Made by a program: the position numbers and the translations under genes
Notes under the pieces: generated by a model
Databases searched by the model: none
The model's input: only the letters and a program-made list of their open reading frames with translations
Told to the model about the DNA's origin: nothing
NCBI RefSeq assembly: GCF_050947335.1
Contig: NW_027473347.1
Span: 558,001 to 622,000, forward strand
Reading direction: 5' to 3'
DNA length: 64,000 nt
DNA from: Megachile rotundata
Lineage: Eukaryota > Arthropoda > Insecta > Hymenoptera > Megachilidae
Shown: piece after piece, positions 14,431-30,910 of the stretch
How the letters are laid out: every line of letters begins with the position of its first letter
How positions within the stretch are numbered: the first letter of the stretch is position 1

Positions 14431-17400
14431 ATAAAATTGCAATCATACAATGGCAATCATACAATCTCAATCGTACCATCACAATCATACAGCCACAATC
14501 ATACAATCACTATCATACAATCACAATCATACAAAAACAATCATACAATCACAATCGTACAATCGCAGTCGAGCAATCACAAACATACGATCACAATCAT
14601 ACAATCACAATCTTACAATCACAATCATACAATCACAATCATACAATCACAATCATACAATAAAAATCATACAATCACAATCATACAATCACAATCATAC
14701 AATCATAATCATATAATCACACTCATATAATCGCAATCATACAATCACAATCTTTCAATCACTATCATACGATCACAATCGTACAATCACAATCATACAA
14801 TCACAATCATACAAAAACAATCATACAATCACAATCATGCAATCACAATCATTCACTCGCAATCTTACAATCACAATCATACAATCACAATCATACAATC
14901 ACAATCATACAATCACAATCATACAATCACAATCATACAATCAGAATCATACAATCACAATCATACAATCACAATGATACAATTACAATCATACAATCAC
15001 AATCATACAATCACAATACTACAGTCACCAACATACAATCATAATCATACAATCACAATGAATTAATCACAATCATACAATCACAATCATACAATCACAA
15101 TCATACAATCACAATACTACAGTCACCATCATACAGTCACAATCATACAATCACAATCTTATAATCACAATCACACAATCACAATCATACAATCACAATC
15201 ATACTATCGCAATCATACAATCACAATCATACAATCACAATCATACAATCACAATCATACAATCACAATCATACAATCACAATCATACAATCACAATCAT
15301 ACAATCACAATCATACAATCACAATGATACAATTACAATCATACAATCACAATCATACAATCACAATACTACAGTCACCAACATACAATCATAATCATAC
15401 AATCACAATGAATTAATCACAATCATACGATCACAATCATACAATCACAATCATACAATCACAATCATACAATCACAATACTACAGTCACCATCATACAA
15501 TCACAACCATACAATCACAATCTTATAATCACAATCACACAATCACAATCATACAATCACAATCATAATATCGCAATCATACAATCACAATCACACCATC
15601 ACAATCATACAATCACAATCATACAATCACAATCATACAAAAACAATCATACAATCACAATCGTACAATCGCAGTCGAGCAATCACAACCATACGATCAC
15701 AATCATACAATCACAATCTTACAATCACAATCATACAATCACACTCATACAATAAAAATCATACAATCACAATCATACAATCACAATCATACAATCACAA
15801 TCATACAATCACAATCATACAATCACAATCATACAATCATAATCATATAATCACACTCATACAATCGCAATCATACAATCACAACCTTTCAATCACTATC
15901 ATACAATCACAATCATACCATCACAATCACACAGGCACAATCATAAAATCACAATCATACAATCACAATCAGACAATCACAATCATACAATCACAATCAT
16001 ACAATCACAATCATACAATCACAATCATACAATCACAATCTTACAATCACAATCATACAATCACAATCATACAATCACAATCATACAATCGCAATCATAC
16101 AATCACAATGATACAGTCACAATCATACAATCACAATCATACAATCACAATCAGACAATCACAATCATACAATCACAATCATACAATCACAATCATACAA
16201 TCACAATCATACAATCACAATCATACAATCACAATACTACAGTCACCATCATACAATCACAATCATACAATCACAATCTTATAATCACAATCACACAATC
16301 ACAATCATACAATCACAATCATACTATCGCAATCATACAATCACAATCATACAATCACAATCATACAATCGCAATCATACGGTCACAATCATACGGACAC
16401 AATCGTACAATCACAATCATACAATCACAATCATACAATCACAATCATATAATCACAATCATACTATCGCAATCATACAATCACAATCATACAATCACAA
16501 TCATACAATCACAATGAATTAATCACAATCATACAATCACAATCATACAATCACAATCATACAATCACAATCATACAATCACAATCATACAATCACAATC
16601 ATACAATCACAATCATACAATCACAATACTACAGTCACCATCATACAATCACAATCATACAATCACAATCTTATAATCACAATCACACAATCACAATCAT
16701 ACAATCACGATCATACAATCACAATCATACAATCACAATCATACAATCACAATAATACAATCACAATCATACAATCACAACCATACTATCACAATCGTAC
16801 AATCGAAATCATATAATCACGCTCATAAAATTGCAATCATACAATCGCAATCATACAATCTCAATCATACCATCACAATCATACAGCCACAATCATACAA
16901 TCACAATCATACAATCATAATCATATACTCACACTCATACAATCGCAATCATACAATCACAAACTTTCAATCACTATCATACGATCGCAATCGTACAATC
17001 ACAATCATACAATCACAATCATGCGAAAACAATCATACTATCACAATCATGCAATCACAATCATACACTCGCAATCTTACAATCACAATCATACAATCAC
17101 AATCATACACTCACAATCATACAATCACAATCATACAATCACAATCATACAATCACAATGATACAATTACAATCATACAATCACAATCATACAATCACAA
17201 TACTACAGTCACCAACATACAATCATAATCATACAATCACAATGAATTAATCACAATCATACAATCACAATCATACAATCACAATCATACAATCACAATA
17301 CTACAGTCACCATCATACAATCACAATCATAAAATCACAATCTTATAATCACAATCACGCAATCACAATCATACAATCACAATCATACTATCGCAATCAT

Positions 17401-19092
17401 ACAATCACAATCATACAATCACAATCATACAATCACAATCATACAAAAACAATCATACAATCACAATCGTACAATCGCAGTCGAGCAATCACAACAATAC
17501 GATCACAATCATACAATCACAATCTTACAATCACAATCATACAATCACACTCATACAATAAAAATCATACAATCACAATCATACAATCACAATCATACAA
17601 TCACAATCATACAATCATAATCATATAATCACACTCATACAATCACAATGATACAATTACAATCATACAATCACAATCATACAATCACAATACTACAGTC
17701 ACCAACATACAATCATAATCATACAATCACAATGAATTAATCACAATCATACAATCACAATCATACAATCACAATCATACAATCACAATCATACAATCAC
17801 AATCATACAATCACAATACTACAGTCACCATCATACAATCACAATCATACAATCACAATCATACAATCACAATGATACAATTACAATCATATAATCACAA
17901 TCATACAATCACAATACTACAGTCACCAACATACAATCATAATCATACAATCACAATGAATTAATCACAATCATACAATAACAATCATGCAATCACAATC
18001 ATACAATCACAATCGTAGAATCACAATCATACAATCACAATACTACAGTCACCATCATACAATCACAATCATACAATCACAATCATACAATCACAATGAT
18101 ACAATTACAATCATACAATCACAATCATACAATCACAATACTACAGTCACCAACATACAATCATAATCACACAATCACAATGAATTAATCACAATCATAC
18201 AATAACAATCATACAATCACAATCATACAATCACAATCGTACAATCACAATCATACAATCACAATACTACAGTCACCATCATACAATCACAATCATACAA
18301 TCACAATCTTATAATCACAATCACACAATCACAATCATACAATCACAATCATACTATCGCAATCATACAATCACAATCATACAATCACAATCATACAATC
18401 ACAATCATACAATCACAATCATACAAAAACAATCATACAATCACAATCGTACAATCGCAGTCGAGCAATCACAACAATACGATCAGAATCATACAATCAC
18501 AATCTTACAATCACAATCATACAATCACACTCATACAATAAAAATCATACAATCACAATCATACAATCACAATCATACCATCACAATCATACAATCATAA
18601 TCATATAATCACACTCATACAATCGCAATCATACAATCACAATCTTTCAATCACTATCATACAATCACAATCATACCATCACAATCATACAGGCACAATC
18701 ATACAATCACAATCATACAATCATAATCAAACAAAAACAATCATACAATCACAATCATACAATCGCAGTCAAACAGTCACAATCACACGATCGCAATCAT
18801 ACAATCACAATCATACACTCCCAATCATGCAATTACAATCATACGATCATAATCATACATGAACAATCATACAATCACAATAATAGAACCATAATTATAC
18901 AATCACAATCATACAATCACAATCATACAATCGCAATCATACAATCACAATGATACAATCACAATCATACAATCACAATCATACAATCACAATCAGACAA
19001 TCACAATCATACAATCACAATCATACAATCACAATCATACAATCACAATCATACTATCACAATCGTACAATCAAAATCATATAATCACACTC
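14431..19092 (+). repeat. Large block B1 (4662 bp)
   Basis: Begins at ATAAAATTGC (14431) and ends where the same landmark recurs at 19093, exactly 333 units later; U at 14566 maps to 19228 at the same offset. It includes a T doublet (15057/15407), Q-like GGACAC units near 16391, CGCTCATAAAATTGC at 16825, U at 15672, 17478 and 18458, a T triplet at 17731-18190 and V at 18761. It lacks about 1.2 kb present in block B2 near 22.0-23.3 kb, and has an extra 0.34 kb around U 15672. Confidence 0.82.
17641..18312 (+). repeat. 224-bp tandem triplication around module T
   Basis: AATCACAATGATACAATTAC starts at 17641, 17865 and 18089, and AATGAATTAATC at 17731, 17955 and 18179. Both spacings are 224 bp (16 units). 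Copies 2 and 3 share an AACAATCAT unit after T that copy 1 lacks. The equivalent places in blocks B2 and B3 do not have three copies. Confidence 0.88.
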
Positions 19093-22000
19093 ATAAAATT
19101 GCAATCATACAATCGCAATCATACAATCTCAATCGTACCATCACAATCATACAGCCACAATCATACAATCACTATCATACAATCACAATCATACAAAAAC
19201 AATCATACAATCACAATCGTACAATCGCAGTCGAGCAATCACAAACATACGATCACAATCATACAATCACAATCTTACAATCACAATCATACAATCACAA
19301 TCATACAATCACAATCATACAATCACAATCATACAATAAAAATCATACAATCACAATCATACAATCACAATCATACAATCATAATCATATAATCACACTC
19401 ATATAATCGCAAACATACAATCACAATCTTTCAATCACTATCATACGATCACAATCGTACAATCACAATCATACAATCACAATCATACAAAAACAATCAT
19501 ACAATCACAATCATGCAATCACAATCATACACTCGCAATCTTACAATCACAATCATACAATCACAATCATACAATCACAATCATACAATCACAATCATAC
19601 AATCACAATCATACAATCACAATCATACAATCACAATCATACAATCACAATCATACAATCACAATCATACAATCACAATGATACAATTACAATCATACAA
19701 TCACAATCATACAATCACAATACTACAGTCACCAACATACAATCATAATCATACAATCACAATGAATTAATCACAATCATACAATCACAATCATACAATC
19801 ACAATACTACAGTCACCATCATACAGTCACAATCATACAATCACAATCTTATAATCACAATCACACAATCACAATCATACAATCACAATCATACTATCGC
19901 AATCATACAATCACAATCATACAATCACAATCATACAATCACAATCATACAATCACAATCATACAATCACAATCATACAATCACAATCATACAATCACAA
20001 TCATACAATCACAATCATACAATCACAATGATACAATTACAATCATACAATCACAATCATACAATCACAATACTACAGTCACCAACATACAATCATAATC
20101 ATACAATCACAATGAATTAATCACAATCATACAATCACAATCATACAATCACAATCATACAATCACAATACTACAGTCACCATCATACAATCACAATCAT
20201 ACAATCACAATCTTATAATCACAATCACACAATCACAATCATACAATCACAATCTTACAATCACAATCATACAATCACACTCATACAATAAAAATCATAC
20301 AATCACAATCATACAATCACAATCATACAATCACAATCATACAATCATAATCATATAATCACACTCATACAATCGCAATCATACAATCACAACCTTTCAA
20401 TCACTATCATACAATCACAATCATACCATCACAATCACACAGGCACAATCATACAATCACAATCATATAATCACAATCAGACAATCACAATCATACAATC
20501 ACAATCATACAATCACAATCATACAATCACAATCATACAATCACAATCTTACAATCACAATCATACAATCACAATCATACAATCACAATACTACAGTCAC
20601 CATCATACAATCACAATCATACAATCACAATCTTATAATCACAATCACACAATCACAATCATACAATCACAATCATACTATCGCAATCATACAATCACAA
20701 TCATACAATCACAATCATACAATCGCAATCATACGGTCACAATCATACGGACACAATCGTACAATCACAATCATACAATCACAATCATACAATCACAATC
20801 ATATAATCACAATCATACTATCGCAATCATACAATCACGATCATACAATCACAATCATACAATCACAATGAATTAATCACAATCATACAATCACAATCAT
20901 ACAATCACAATCATACAATCACAATCATACAATCACAATCATACAATCACAATACTACAGTCACCATCATACAATCACAATCATACAATCACAATCTTAT
21001 AATCACAATCACACAATCACAATCATACAATCACGATCATACAATCACAATCATACAATCACAATCATACAATCACAATAATACAATCACAATCATACAA
21101 TCACAACCATACTATCACAATCGTACAATCGAAATCATATAATCACGCTCATAAAATTGCAATCATACAATCGCAATCATACAATCTCAATCATACCATC
21201 ACAATCATACAGCCACAATCATACAATCACAATCATACAATCATAATCATATACTCACACTCATACAATCGCAATCATACAATCACAAACTTTCAATCAC
21301 TATCATACGATCGCAATCGTACAATCACAATCATACAATCACAATCATGCGAAAACAATCATACTATCACAATCATGCAATCACAATCATACACTCGCAA
21401 TCTTACAATCACAATCATACAATCACAATCATACACTCACAATCATACAATCACAATCATACAATCACAATCATACAATCACAATGATACAATTACAATC
21501 ATACAATCACAATCATACAATCACAATACTACAGTCACCAACATACAATCATAATCATACAATCACAATGAATTAATCACAATCATACAATCACAATCAT
21601 ACAATCACAATCATACAATCACAATCATACAATCACAATACTACAGTCACCATCATACAATCACAATCATACAATCACAATCTTATAATCACAATCACAC
21701 AATCACAATCATACAATCACAATCATACTATCGCAATCATACAATCACAATCATACAATCACAATCATACAATCACAATCATACAAAAACAATCATACAA
21801 TCACAATCGTACAATCGCAGTCGAGCAATCACAACAATACGATCACAATCATACAATCACAATCTTACAATCACAATCATACAATCACACTCATACAATA
21901 AAAATCATACAATCACAATCATACAATCACAATCATACAATCACAATCATACAATCACAATCATACAATCATAATCATATAATCACACTCATACAATCGC

Positions 22001-25000
22001 AATCATACAATCACAATCTTTCAATCACTATCATACAATCACAATCATACCATCACAATCATACAGGCACAATCATACAATCACAATCATACAATCATAA
22101 TCAAACAAAAACAATCATACAATCACAATCATACAATCGCAGTCAAACAGTCACAATCACACGATCGCAATCATACAATCACAATCATACACTCCCAATC
22201 ATGCAATTACAATCATACGATCATAATCATACATGAACAATCATACAATCACAATAATAGAACCATAATTATACAATCATAATCATACAATCACAATCAT
22301 ACAATCGCAATCATACAATCACAATGATGCAATCACAATCATACAATCACAATCATACAATCACAATCAGACAACCACAATCATACAATCACAATCATAC
22401 AATCACAATCATACTATCATAATCGTACAATCAAAATCATATAATCACAATCATACAATCACAATCATACAATCACAATCATACAATCATAGTCATATAA
22501 TCACACTCACACAATCGCAATCATACAATCACAATCTTTCAATCACTATCATACGATCACAATCGTACAATCACAATCATACAATCACAATCATACAAAA
22601 ACAATCATACAATCACAATCATGCAATCACAATCATACACTCGCAATCTTACAATCACAATCATACAATCACAATCATACAATCACAATCATACAATCAC
22701 AATCATACAATCACAATCATACAATCACAATCATACAATCACAATGATACAATTACAATCATACAATCACAATCATACAATCACAATACTACAGTCACCA
22801 ACATACAATCACAATGAATTAATCACAATCATACAATCACAATCATACAATCACAATCATACAATCACAATACTACAGTCACCATCATAAAATCACAATC
22901 ATACAATCACAATACTACAGTCACCATCATACAATCACAATCATACAATCACAATCATACTATCGCAATCATACAATCACAATCATACAATCACAATCAT
23001 ACAATCGCAATCATACGGTCACAATCATACGGACTCAATCGTACAATCACAATCATACAATCACAATCATACAATCACAATCATATAATCACAATCATAC
23101 TATCGCAATCATACAATCACAATCATACAATCACAATCATACAATCACAATCATACAATCACAATCATACAATCACAATCATACAATCACAATCATACAA
23201 TCACAATCATACAATCACAATCATACAATCACAATCATACAATCGCATTTCATACGGTCACAATCATACGGACACAATCATACAATCACAATCATACAAT
23301 CACAATCATACAATCACAATCATACAATCACAATCATACAATCACAATCATACAATCACAATCATACAATCACAATGATACAATTACAATCATACAATCA
23401 CAATCATACAATCACAATACTACAGTCACCAACATACAATCATAATCATACAATCACAATGAATTAATCACAATCATACAATAACAATCATACAATCACA
23501 ATCATACAATCACAATCGTACAATCACAATCATACAATCACAATACTACAGTCACCATCATACAATCACAATCATACAATCACAATCTTATAATCACAAT
23601 CACACAATCACAATCATACAATCACAATCATACTATCGCAATCATACAATCACAATCATACAATCACAATCATACAATCACAATCATACAAAAACAATCA
23701 TACAATCACAATCGTACAATCGCAGTCGAGCAATCACAACAATACGATCAGAATCATACAATCACAATCTTACAATCACAATCATACAATCACACTCATA
23801 CAATAAAAATCATACAATCACAATCATACAATCACAATCATACAATCACAATCATACAATCATAATCATATAATCACACTCATACAATCGCAATCATACA
23901 ATCACAATCTTTCAATCACTATCATACAATCACAATCATACCATCACAATCATACAGGCACAATCATACAATCACAATCATACAATCATAATCAAACAAA
24001 AACAATCATACAATCACAATCATACAATCGCAGTCAAACAGTCACAATCACACGATCGCAATCATACAATCACAATCATACACTCCCAATCATGCAATTA
24101 CAATCATACGATCATAGTCATACATGAACAATCATACAATCACAATAATAGAACCATAATTATACAATCACAATCATACAATCACAATCATACAATCGCA
24201 ATCATACAATCATAATGATACAATCACAATCATACAATCACAATCATACAATCACAATCAGACAATCACAATCATACAATCACAATCATACAATCACAAT
24301 GATACAATCACAATCATACAATCACAATCATACAATCACAATCAGACAATCACAATCATACAATCACAATCATACAATCACAATCATACAATCACAATCA
24401 TACAATCACAATCATACAATCACAATCATACAATCACAATACTACAGTCACCATCATACAATCACAATCATACAATCACAATCTTATAATCACAATCACA
24501 CAATCACAATCATACAATCACAATCATACTATCGCAATCATACAATCACAATCATACAATCACAATCATACAATCGCAATCATACGGTCACAATCATACG
24601 GACACAATCGTACAATCACAATCATACAATCACAATCATACAATCACAATCATACAATCACAATCATACAATCACAATCATACAATCACAATCATACAAT
24701 CGCATTTCATACGGTCACAATCATACGGACACAATCGTACAATCACAATCATACAATCACAATCATATAATCACAATCATACTATCGCAATCATACAATC
24801 ACAATCATACAATCACAATCAGACAATCACAATCACAATCATGCAATTACAATCATACGATCATAATCATACTAGAACAATCATACAATCACAATAATAG
24901 AACCATAATTATACAACCAGAATCGAATGATCACAATCATACAATCACGATCATACAATCACAATCATACAATCACAATCATACAATCACAATAATACAA

Positions 25001-25040
25001 TCACAATCATACAATCACAATCATACAATCACAATCATAC
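19093..25040 (+). repeat. Large block B2 (about 5.86 kb)
   Basis: Tandemly duplicated as B3. Offsets are 5846 bp at the first U (19228 to 25074), 5860 at T 19761 and U 21818, and 5888 at U 23723; the steps are one and two extra 14-mers in B3. Contains Q cores at 23246 and 24703, V at 22135 and 24026, and the private variant ACGATCAGAATC after U 23723, shared with 18458 and 29611. Contains the longest plus-strand open frame (24215-25252, 345 codons), which is just the stop-free repeat. Confidence 0.88.
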
Positions 25041-28000
25041 AAAAACAATCATACAATCACAATCGTACAATCGCAGTCGAGCAATCACAAACATACGATC
25101 ACAATCATACAATCACAATCTTACAATCACAATCATACAATCACAATCATACAATCACAATCATACAATCACAATCATACAATCACAATCATACAATAAA
25201 AATCATACAATCACAATCATACAATCACAATCATACAATCATAATCATATAATCACACTCATATAATCGCAAACATACAATCACAATCTTTCAATCACTA
25301 TCATACGATCACAATCGTACAATCACAATCATACAATCACAATCATACAAAAACAATCATACAATCACAATCATGCAATCACAATCATACACTCGCAATC
25401 TTACAATCACAATCATACAATCACAATCATACAATCACAATCATACAATCACAATCATACAATCACAATCATACAATCACAATCATACAATCACAATCAT
25501 ACAATCACAATCATACAATCACAATCATACAATCACAATGATACAATTACAATCATACAATCACAATCATACAATCACAATACTACAGTCACCAACATAC
25601 AATCATAATCATACAATCACAATGAATTAATCACAATCATACAATCACAATCATACAATCACAATCATACAATCACAATACTACAGTCACCATCATACAG
25701 TCACAATCATACAATCACAATCTTATAATCACAATCACACAATCACAATCATACAATCACAATCATACTATCGCAATCATACAATCACAATCATACAATC
25801 ACAATCATACAATCACAATCATACAATCACAATCATACAATCACAATCATACAATCACAATCATACAATCACAATCATACAATCACAATCATACAATCAC
25901 AATGATACAATTACAATCATACAATCACAATCATACAATCACAATACTACAGTCACCAACATACAATCATAATCATACAATCACAATGAATTAATCACAA
26001 TCATACAATCACAATCATACAATCACAATCATACAATCACAATACTACAGTCACCATCATACAATCACAATCATACAATCACAATCTTATAATCACAATC
26101 ACACAATCACAATCATACAATCACAATCTTACAATCACAATCATACAATCACACTCATACAATAAAAATCATACAATCGCAATCATACAATCACAATCAT
26201 ACAATCACAATCATACAATCATAATCATATAATCACACTCATACAATCGCAATCATACAATCACAACCTTTCAATCACTATCATACAATCACAATCATAC
26301 CATCACAATCACACAGGCACAATCATACAATCACAATCATACAGTCACAATCAGACAATCACAATCATACAATCACAATCATACAATCACAATCATACAA
26401 TCACAATCATACAATCACAATCTTACAATCACAATCATACAATCACAATCATACAATCACAATACTACAGTCACCATCATACAATCACAATCATACAATC
26501 ACAATCTTATAATCACAATCACACAATCACAATCATACAATCACAATCATACTATCGCAATCATACAATCACAATCATACAATCACAATCATACAATCGC
26601 AATCATACGGTCACAATCATACGGACACAATCGTACAATCACAATCATACAATCACAATCATACAATCACAATCATATAATCACAATCATACTATCGCAA
26701 TCATACAATCACGATCATACAATCACAATCATACAATCACAATGAATTAATCACAATCATACAATCACAATCATACAATCACAATCATACAATCACAATC
26801 ATACAATCACAATCATACAATCACAATACTACAGTCACCATCATACAATCACAATCATACAATCACAATCTTATAATCACAATCACACAATCACAATCAT
26901 ACAATCACGATCATACAATCACAATCATACAATCACAATCATACAATCACAATAATACAATCACAATCATACAATCACAACCATACTATCACAATCGTAC
27001 AATCGAAATCATATAATCACGCTCATAAAATTGCAATCATACAATCGCAATCATACAATCTCAATCATACCATCACAATCATACAGCCACAATCATACAA
27101 TCACAATCATACAATCATAATCATATACTCACACTCATACAATCGCAATCATACAATCACAAACTTTCAATCACTATCATACGATCGCAATCGTACAATC
27201 ACAATCATACAATCACAATCATGCGAAAACAATCATACTATCACAATCATGCAATCACAATCATACACTCGCAATCTTACAATCACAATCATACAATCAC
27301 AATCATACACTCACAATCATACAATCACAATCATACAATCACAATCATACAATCACAATGATACAATTACAATCATACAATCACAATCATACAATCACAA
27401 TACTACAGTCACCAACATACAATCATAATCATACAATCACAATGAATTAATCACAATCATACAATCACAATCATACAATCACAATCATACAATCACAATA
27501 CTACAGTCACCATCATACAATCACAATCATACAATCACAATCTTATAATCACAATCACACAATCACAATCATACAATCACAATCATACTATCGCAATCAT
27601 ACAATCACAATCATACAATCACAATCATACAATCACAATCATACAAAAACAATCATACAATCACAATCGTACAATCGCAGTCGAGCAATCACAACAATAC
27701 GATCACAATCATACAATCACAATCTTACAATCACAATCATACAATCACACTCATACAATAAAAATCATACAATCACAATCATACAATCACAATCATACAA
27801 TCACAATCATACAATCACAATCATACAATCATAATCATATAATCACACTCATACAATCGCAATCATACAATCACAATCTTTCAATCACTATCATACAATC
27901 ACAATCATACCATCACAATCATACAGGCACAATCATACAATCACAATCATACAATCATAATCAAACAAAAACAATCATACAATCACAATCATACAATCGC

Positions 28001-30910
28001 AGTCAAACAGTCACAATCACACGATCGCAATCATACAATCACAATCATACACTCCCAATCATGCAATTACAATCATACGATCATAATCATACATGAACAA
28101 TCATACAATCACAATAATAGAACCATAATTATACAATCATAATCATACAATCACAATCATACAATCGCAATCATACAATCACAATGATGCAATCACAATC
28201 ATACAATCACAATCATACAATCACAATCAGACAACCACAATCATACAATCACAATCATACAATCACAATCATACTATCATAATCGTACAATCAAAATCAT
28301 ATAATCACAATCATACAATCACAATCATACAATCACAATCATACAATCATAGTCATATAATCACACTCATACAATCGCAATCATACAATCACAATCTTTC
28401 AATCACTATCATACGATCACAATCGTACAATCACAATCATACAATCACAATCATACAAAAACAATCATACAATCACAATCATGCAATCACAATCATACAC
28501 TCGCAATCTTACAATCACAATCATACAATCACAATCATACAATCACAATCATACAATCACAATCATACAATCACAATCATACAATCACAATCATACAATC
28601 ACAATGATACAATTACAATCATACAATCACAATCATACAATCACAATACTACAGTCACCAACATACAATCACAATGAATTAATCACAATCATACAATCAC
28701 AATCATACAATCACAATCATACAATCACAATACTACAGTCACCATCATAAAATCACAATCATACAATCACAATACTACAGTCACCATCATACAATCACAA
28801 TCATACAATCACAATCATACTATCGCAATCATACAATCACAATCATACAATCACAATCATACAATCGCAATCATACGGTCACAATCATACGGACTCAATC
28901 GTACAATCACAATCATACAATCACAATCATACAATCACAATCATATAATCACAATCATACTATCGCAATCATACAATCACAATCATACAATCACAATCAT
29001 ACAATCACAATCATACAATCACAATCATACAATCACAATCATACAATCACAATCATACAATCACAATCATACAATCACAATCATACAATCACAATCATAC
29101 AATCACAATCATACAATCACAATCATACAATCGCATTTCATACGGTCACAATCATACGGACACAATCATACAATCACAATCATACAATCACAATCATACA
29201 ATCACAATCATACAATCACAATCATACAATCACAATCATACAATCACAATCATACAATCACAATGATACAATTACAATCATACAATCACAATCATACAAT
29301 CACAATACTACAGTCACCAACATACAATCATAATCATACAATCACAATGAATTAATCACAATCATACAATAACAATCATACAATCACAATCATACAATCA
29401 CAATCGTACAATCACAATCATACAATCACAATACTACAGTCACCATCATACAATCACAATCATACAATCACAATCTTATAATCACAATCACACAATCACA
29501 ATCATACAATCACAATCATACTATCGCAATCATACAATCACAATCATACAATCACAATCATACAATCACAATCATACAAAAACAATCATACAATCACAAT
29601 CGTACAATCGCAGTCGAGCAATCACAACAATACGATCAGAATCATACAATCACAATCTTACAATCACAATCATACAATCACACTCATACAATAAAAATCA
29701 TACAATCACAATCATACAATCACAATCATACAATCACAATCATACAATCATAATCATATAATCACACTCATACAATCGCAATCATACAATCACAATCTTT
29801 CAATCACTATCATACAATCACAATCATACCATCACAATCATACAGGCACAATCATACAATCACAATCATACAATCATAATCAAACAAAAACAATCATACA
29901 ATCACAATCATACAATCGCAGTCAAACAGTCACAATCACACGATCGCAATCATACAATCACAATCATACACTCCCAATCATGCAATTACAATCATACGAT
30001 CATAGTCATACATGAACAATCATACAATCACAATAATAGAACCATAATTATACAATCACAATCATACAATCACAATCATACAATCGCAATCATACAATCA
30101 TAATGATACAATCACAATCATACAATCACAATCATACAATCACAATCAGACAATCACAATCATACAATCACAATCATACAATCACAATGATACAATCACA
30201 ATCATACAATCACAATCATACAATCACAATCAGACAATCACAATCATACAATCACAATCATACAATCACAATCATACAATCACAATCATACAATCACAAT
30301 CATACAATCACAATACTACAGTCACCATCATACAATCACAATCATACAATCACAATCTTATAATCACAATCACACAATCACAATCATACAATCACAATCA
30401 TACTATCGCAATCATACAATCACAATCATACAATCACAATCATACAATCGCAATCATACGGTCACAATCATACGGACACAATCGTACAATCACAATCATA
30501 CAATCACAATCATACAATCACAATCATACAATCACAATCATACAATCACAATCATACAATCACAATCATACAATCACAATCATACAATCGCATTTCATAC
30601 GGTCACAATCATACGGACACAATCGTACAATCACAATCATACAATCACAATCATATAATCACAATCATACTATCGCAATCATACAATCACAATCATACAA
30701 TCACAATCAGACAATCACAATCACAATCATGCAATTACAATCATACGATCATAATCATACTAGAACAATCATACAATCACAATAATAGAACCATAATTAT
30801 ACAACCACAATCGAATGATCACAATCATACAATCACGATCATACAATCACAATCATACAATCACAATCATACAATCACAATAATACAATCACAATCATAC
30901 AATCACAATC
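25041..30910 (+). repeat. Large block B3, near-identical copy of B2
   Basis: Matches B2 with only scattered differences: CACTCATAC for CACTCACAC near 28366, GCAATC for ACAATC near 26180, CATACAGTCAC for CATATAATCAC near 26341, ACCACAATCG for ACCAGAATCG near 30807. It also has a few added 14-mers in consensus runs. The match ends near 30910, where B2 re-enters the five-A/U segment and B3 continues with ACTATCGC. Confidence 0.88.

Noticed and set aside
24215..25252. 345-codon open frame, with others of 323 (745-1716) and 313 (5082-6023) codons
   Set aside because: The peptide is the 14-residue repeat that any frame of the satellite gives. Overlapping frames read the same peptide, starts are chance ATG variants, and no domain, signal or composition change is present. 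Not annotated as genes.
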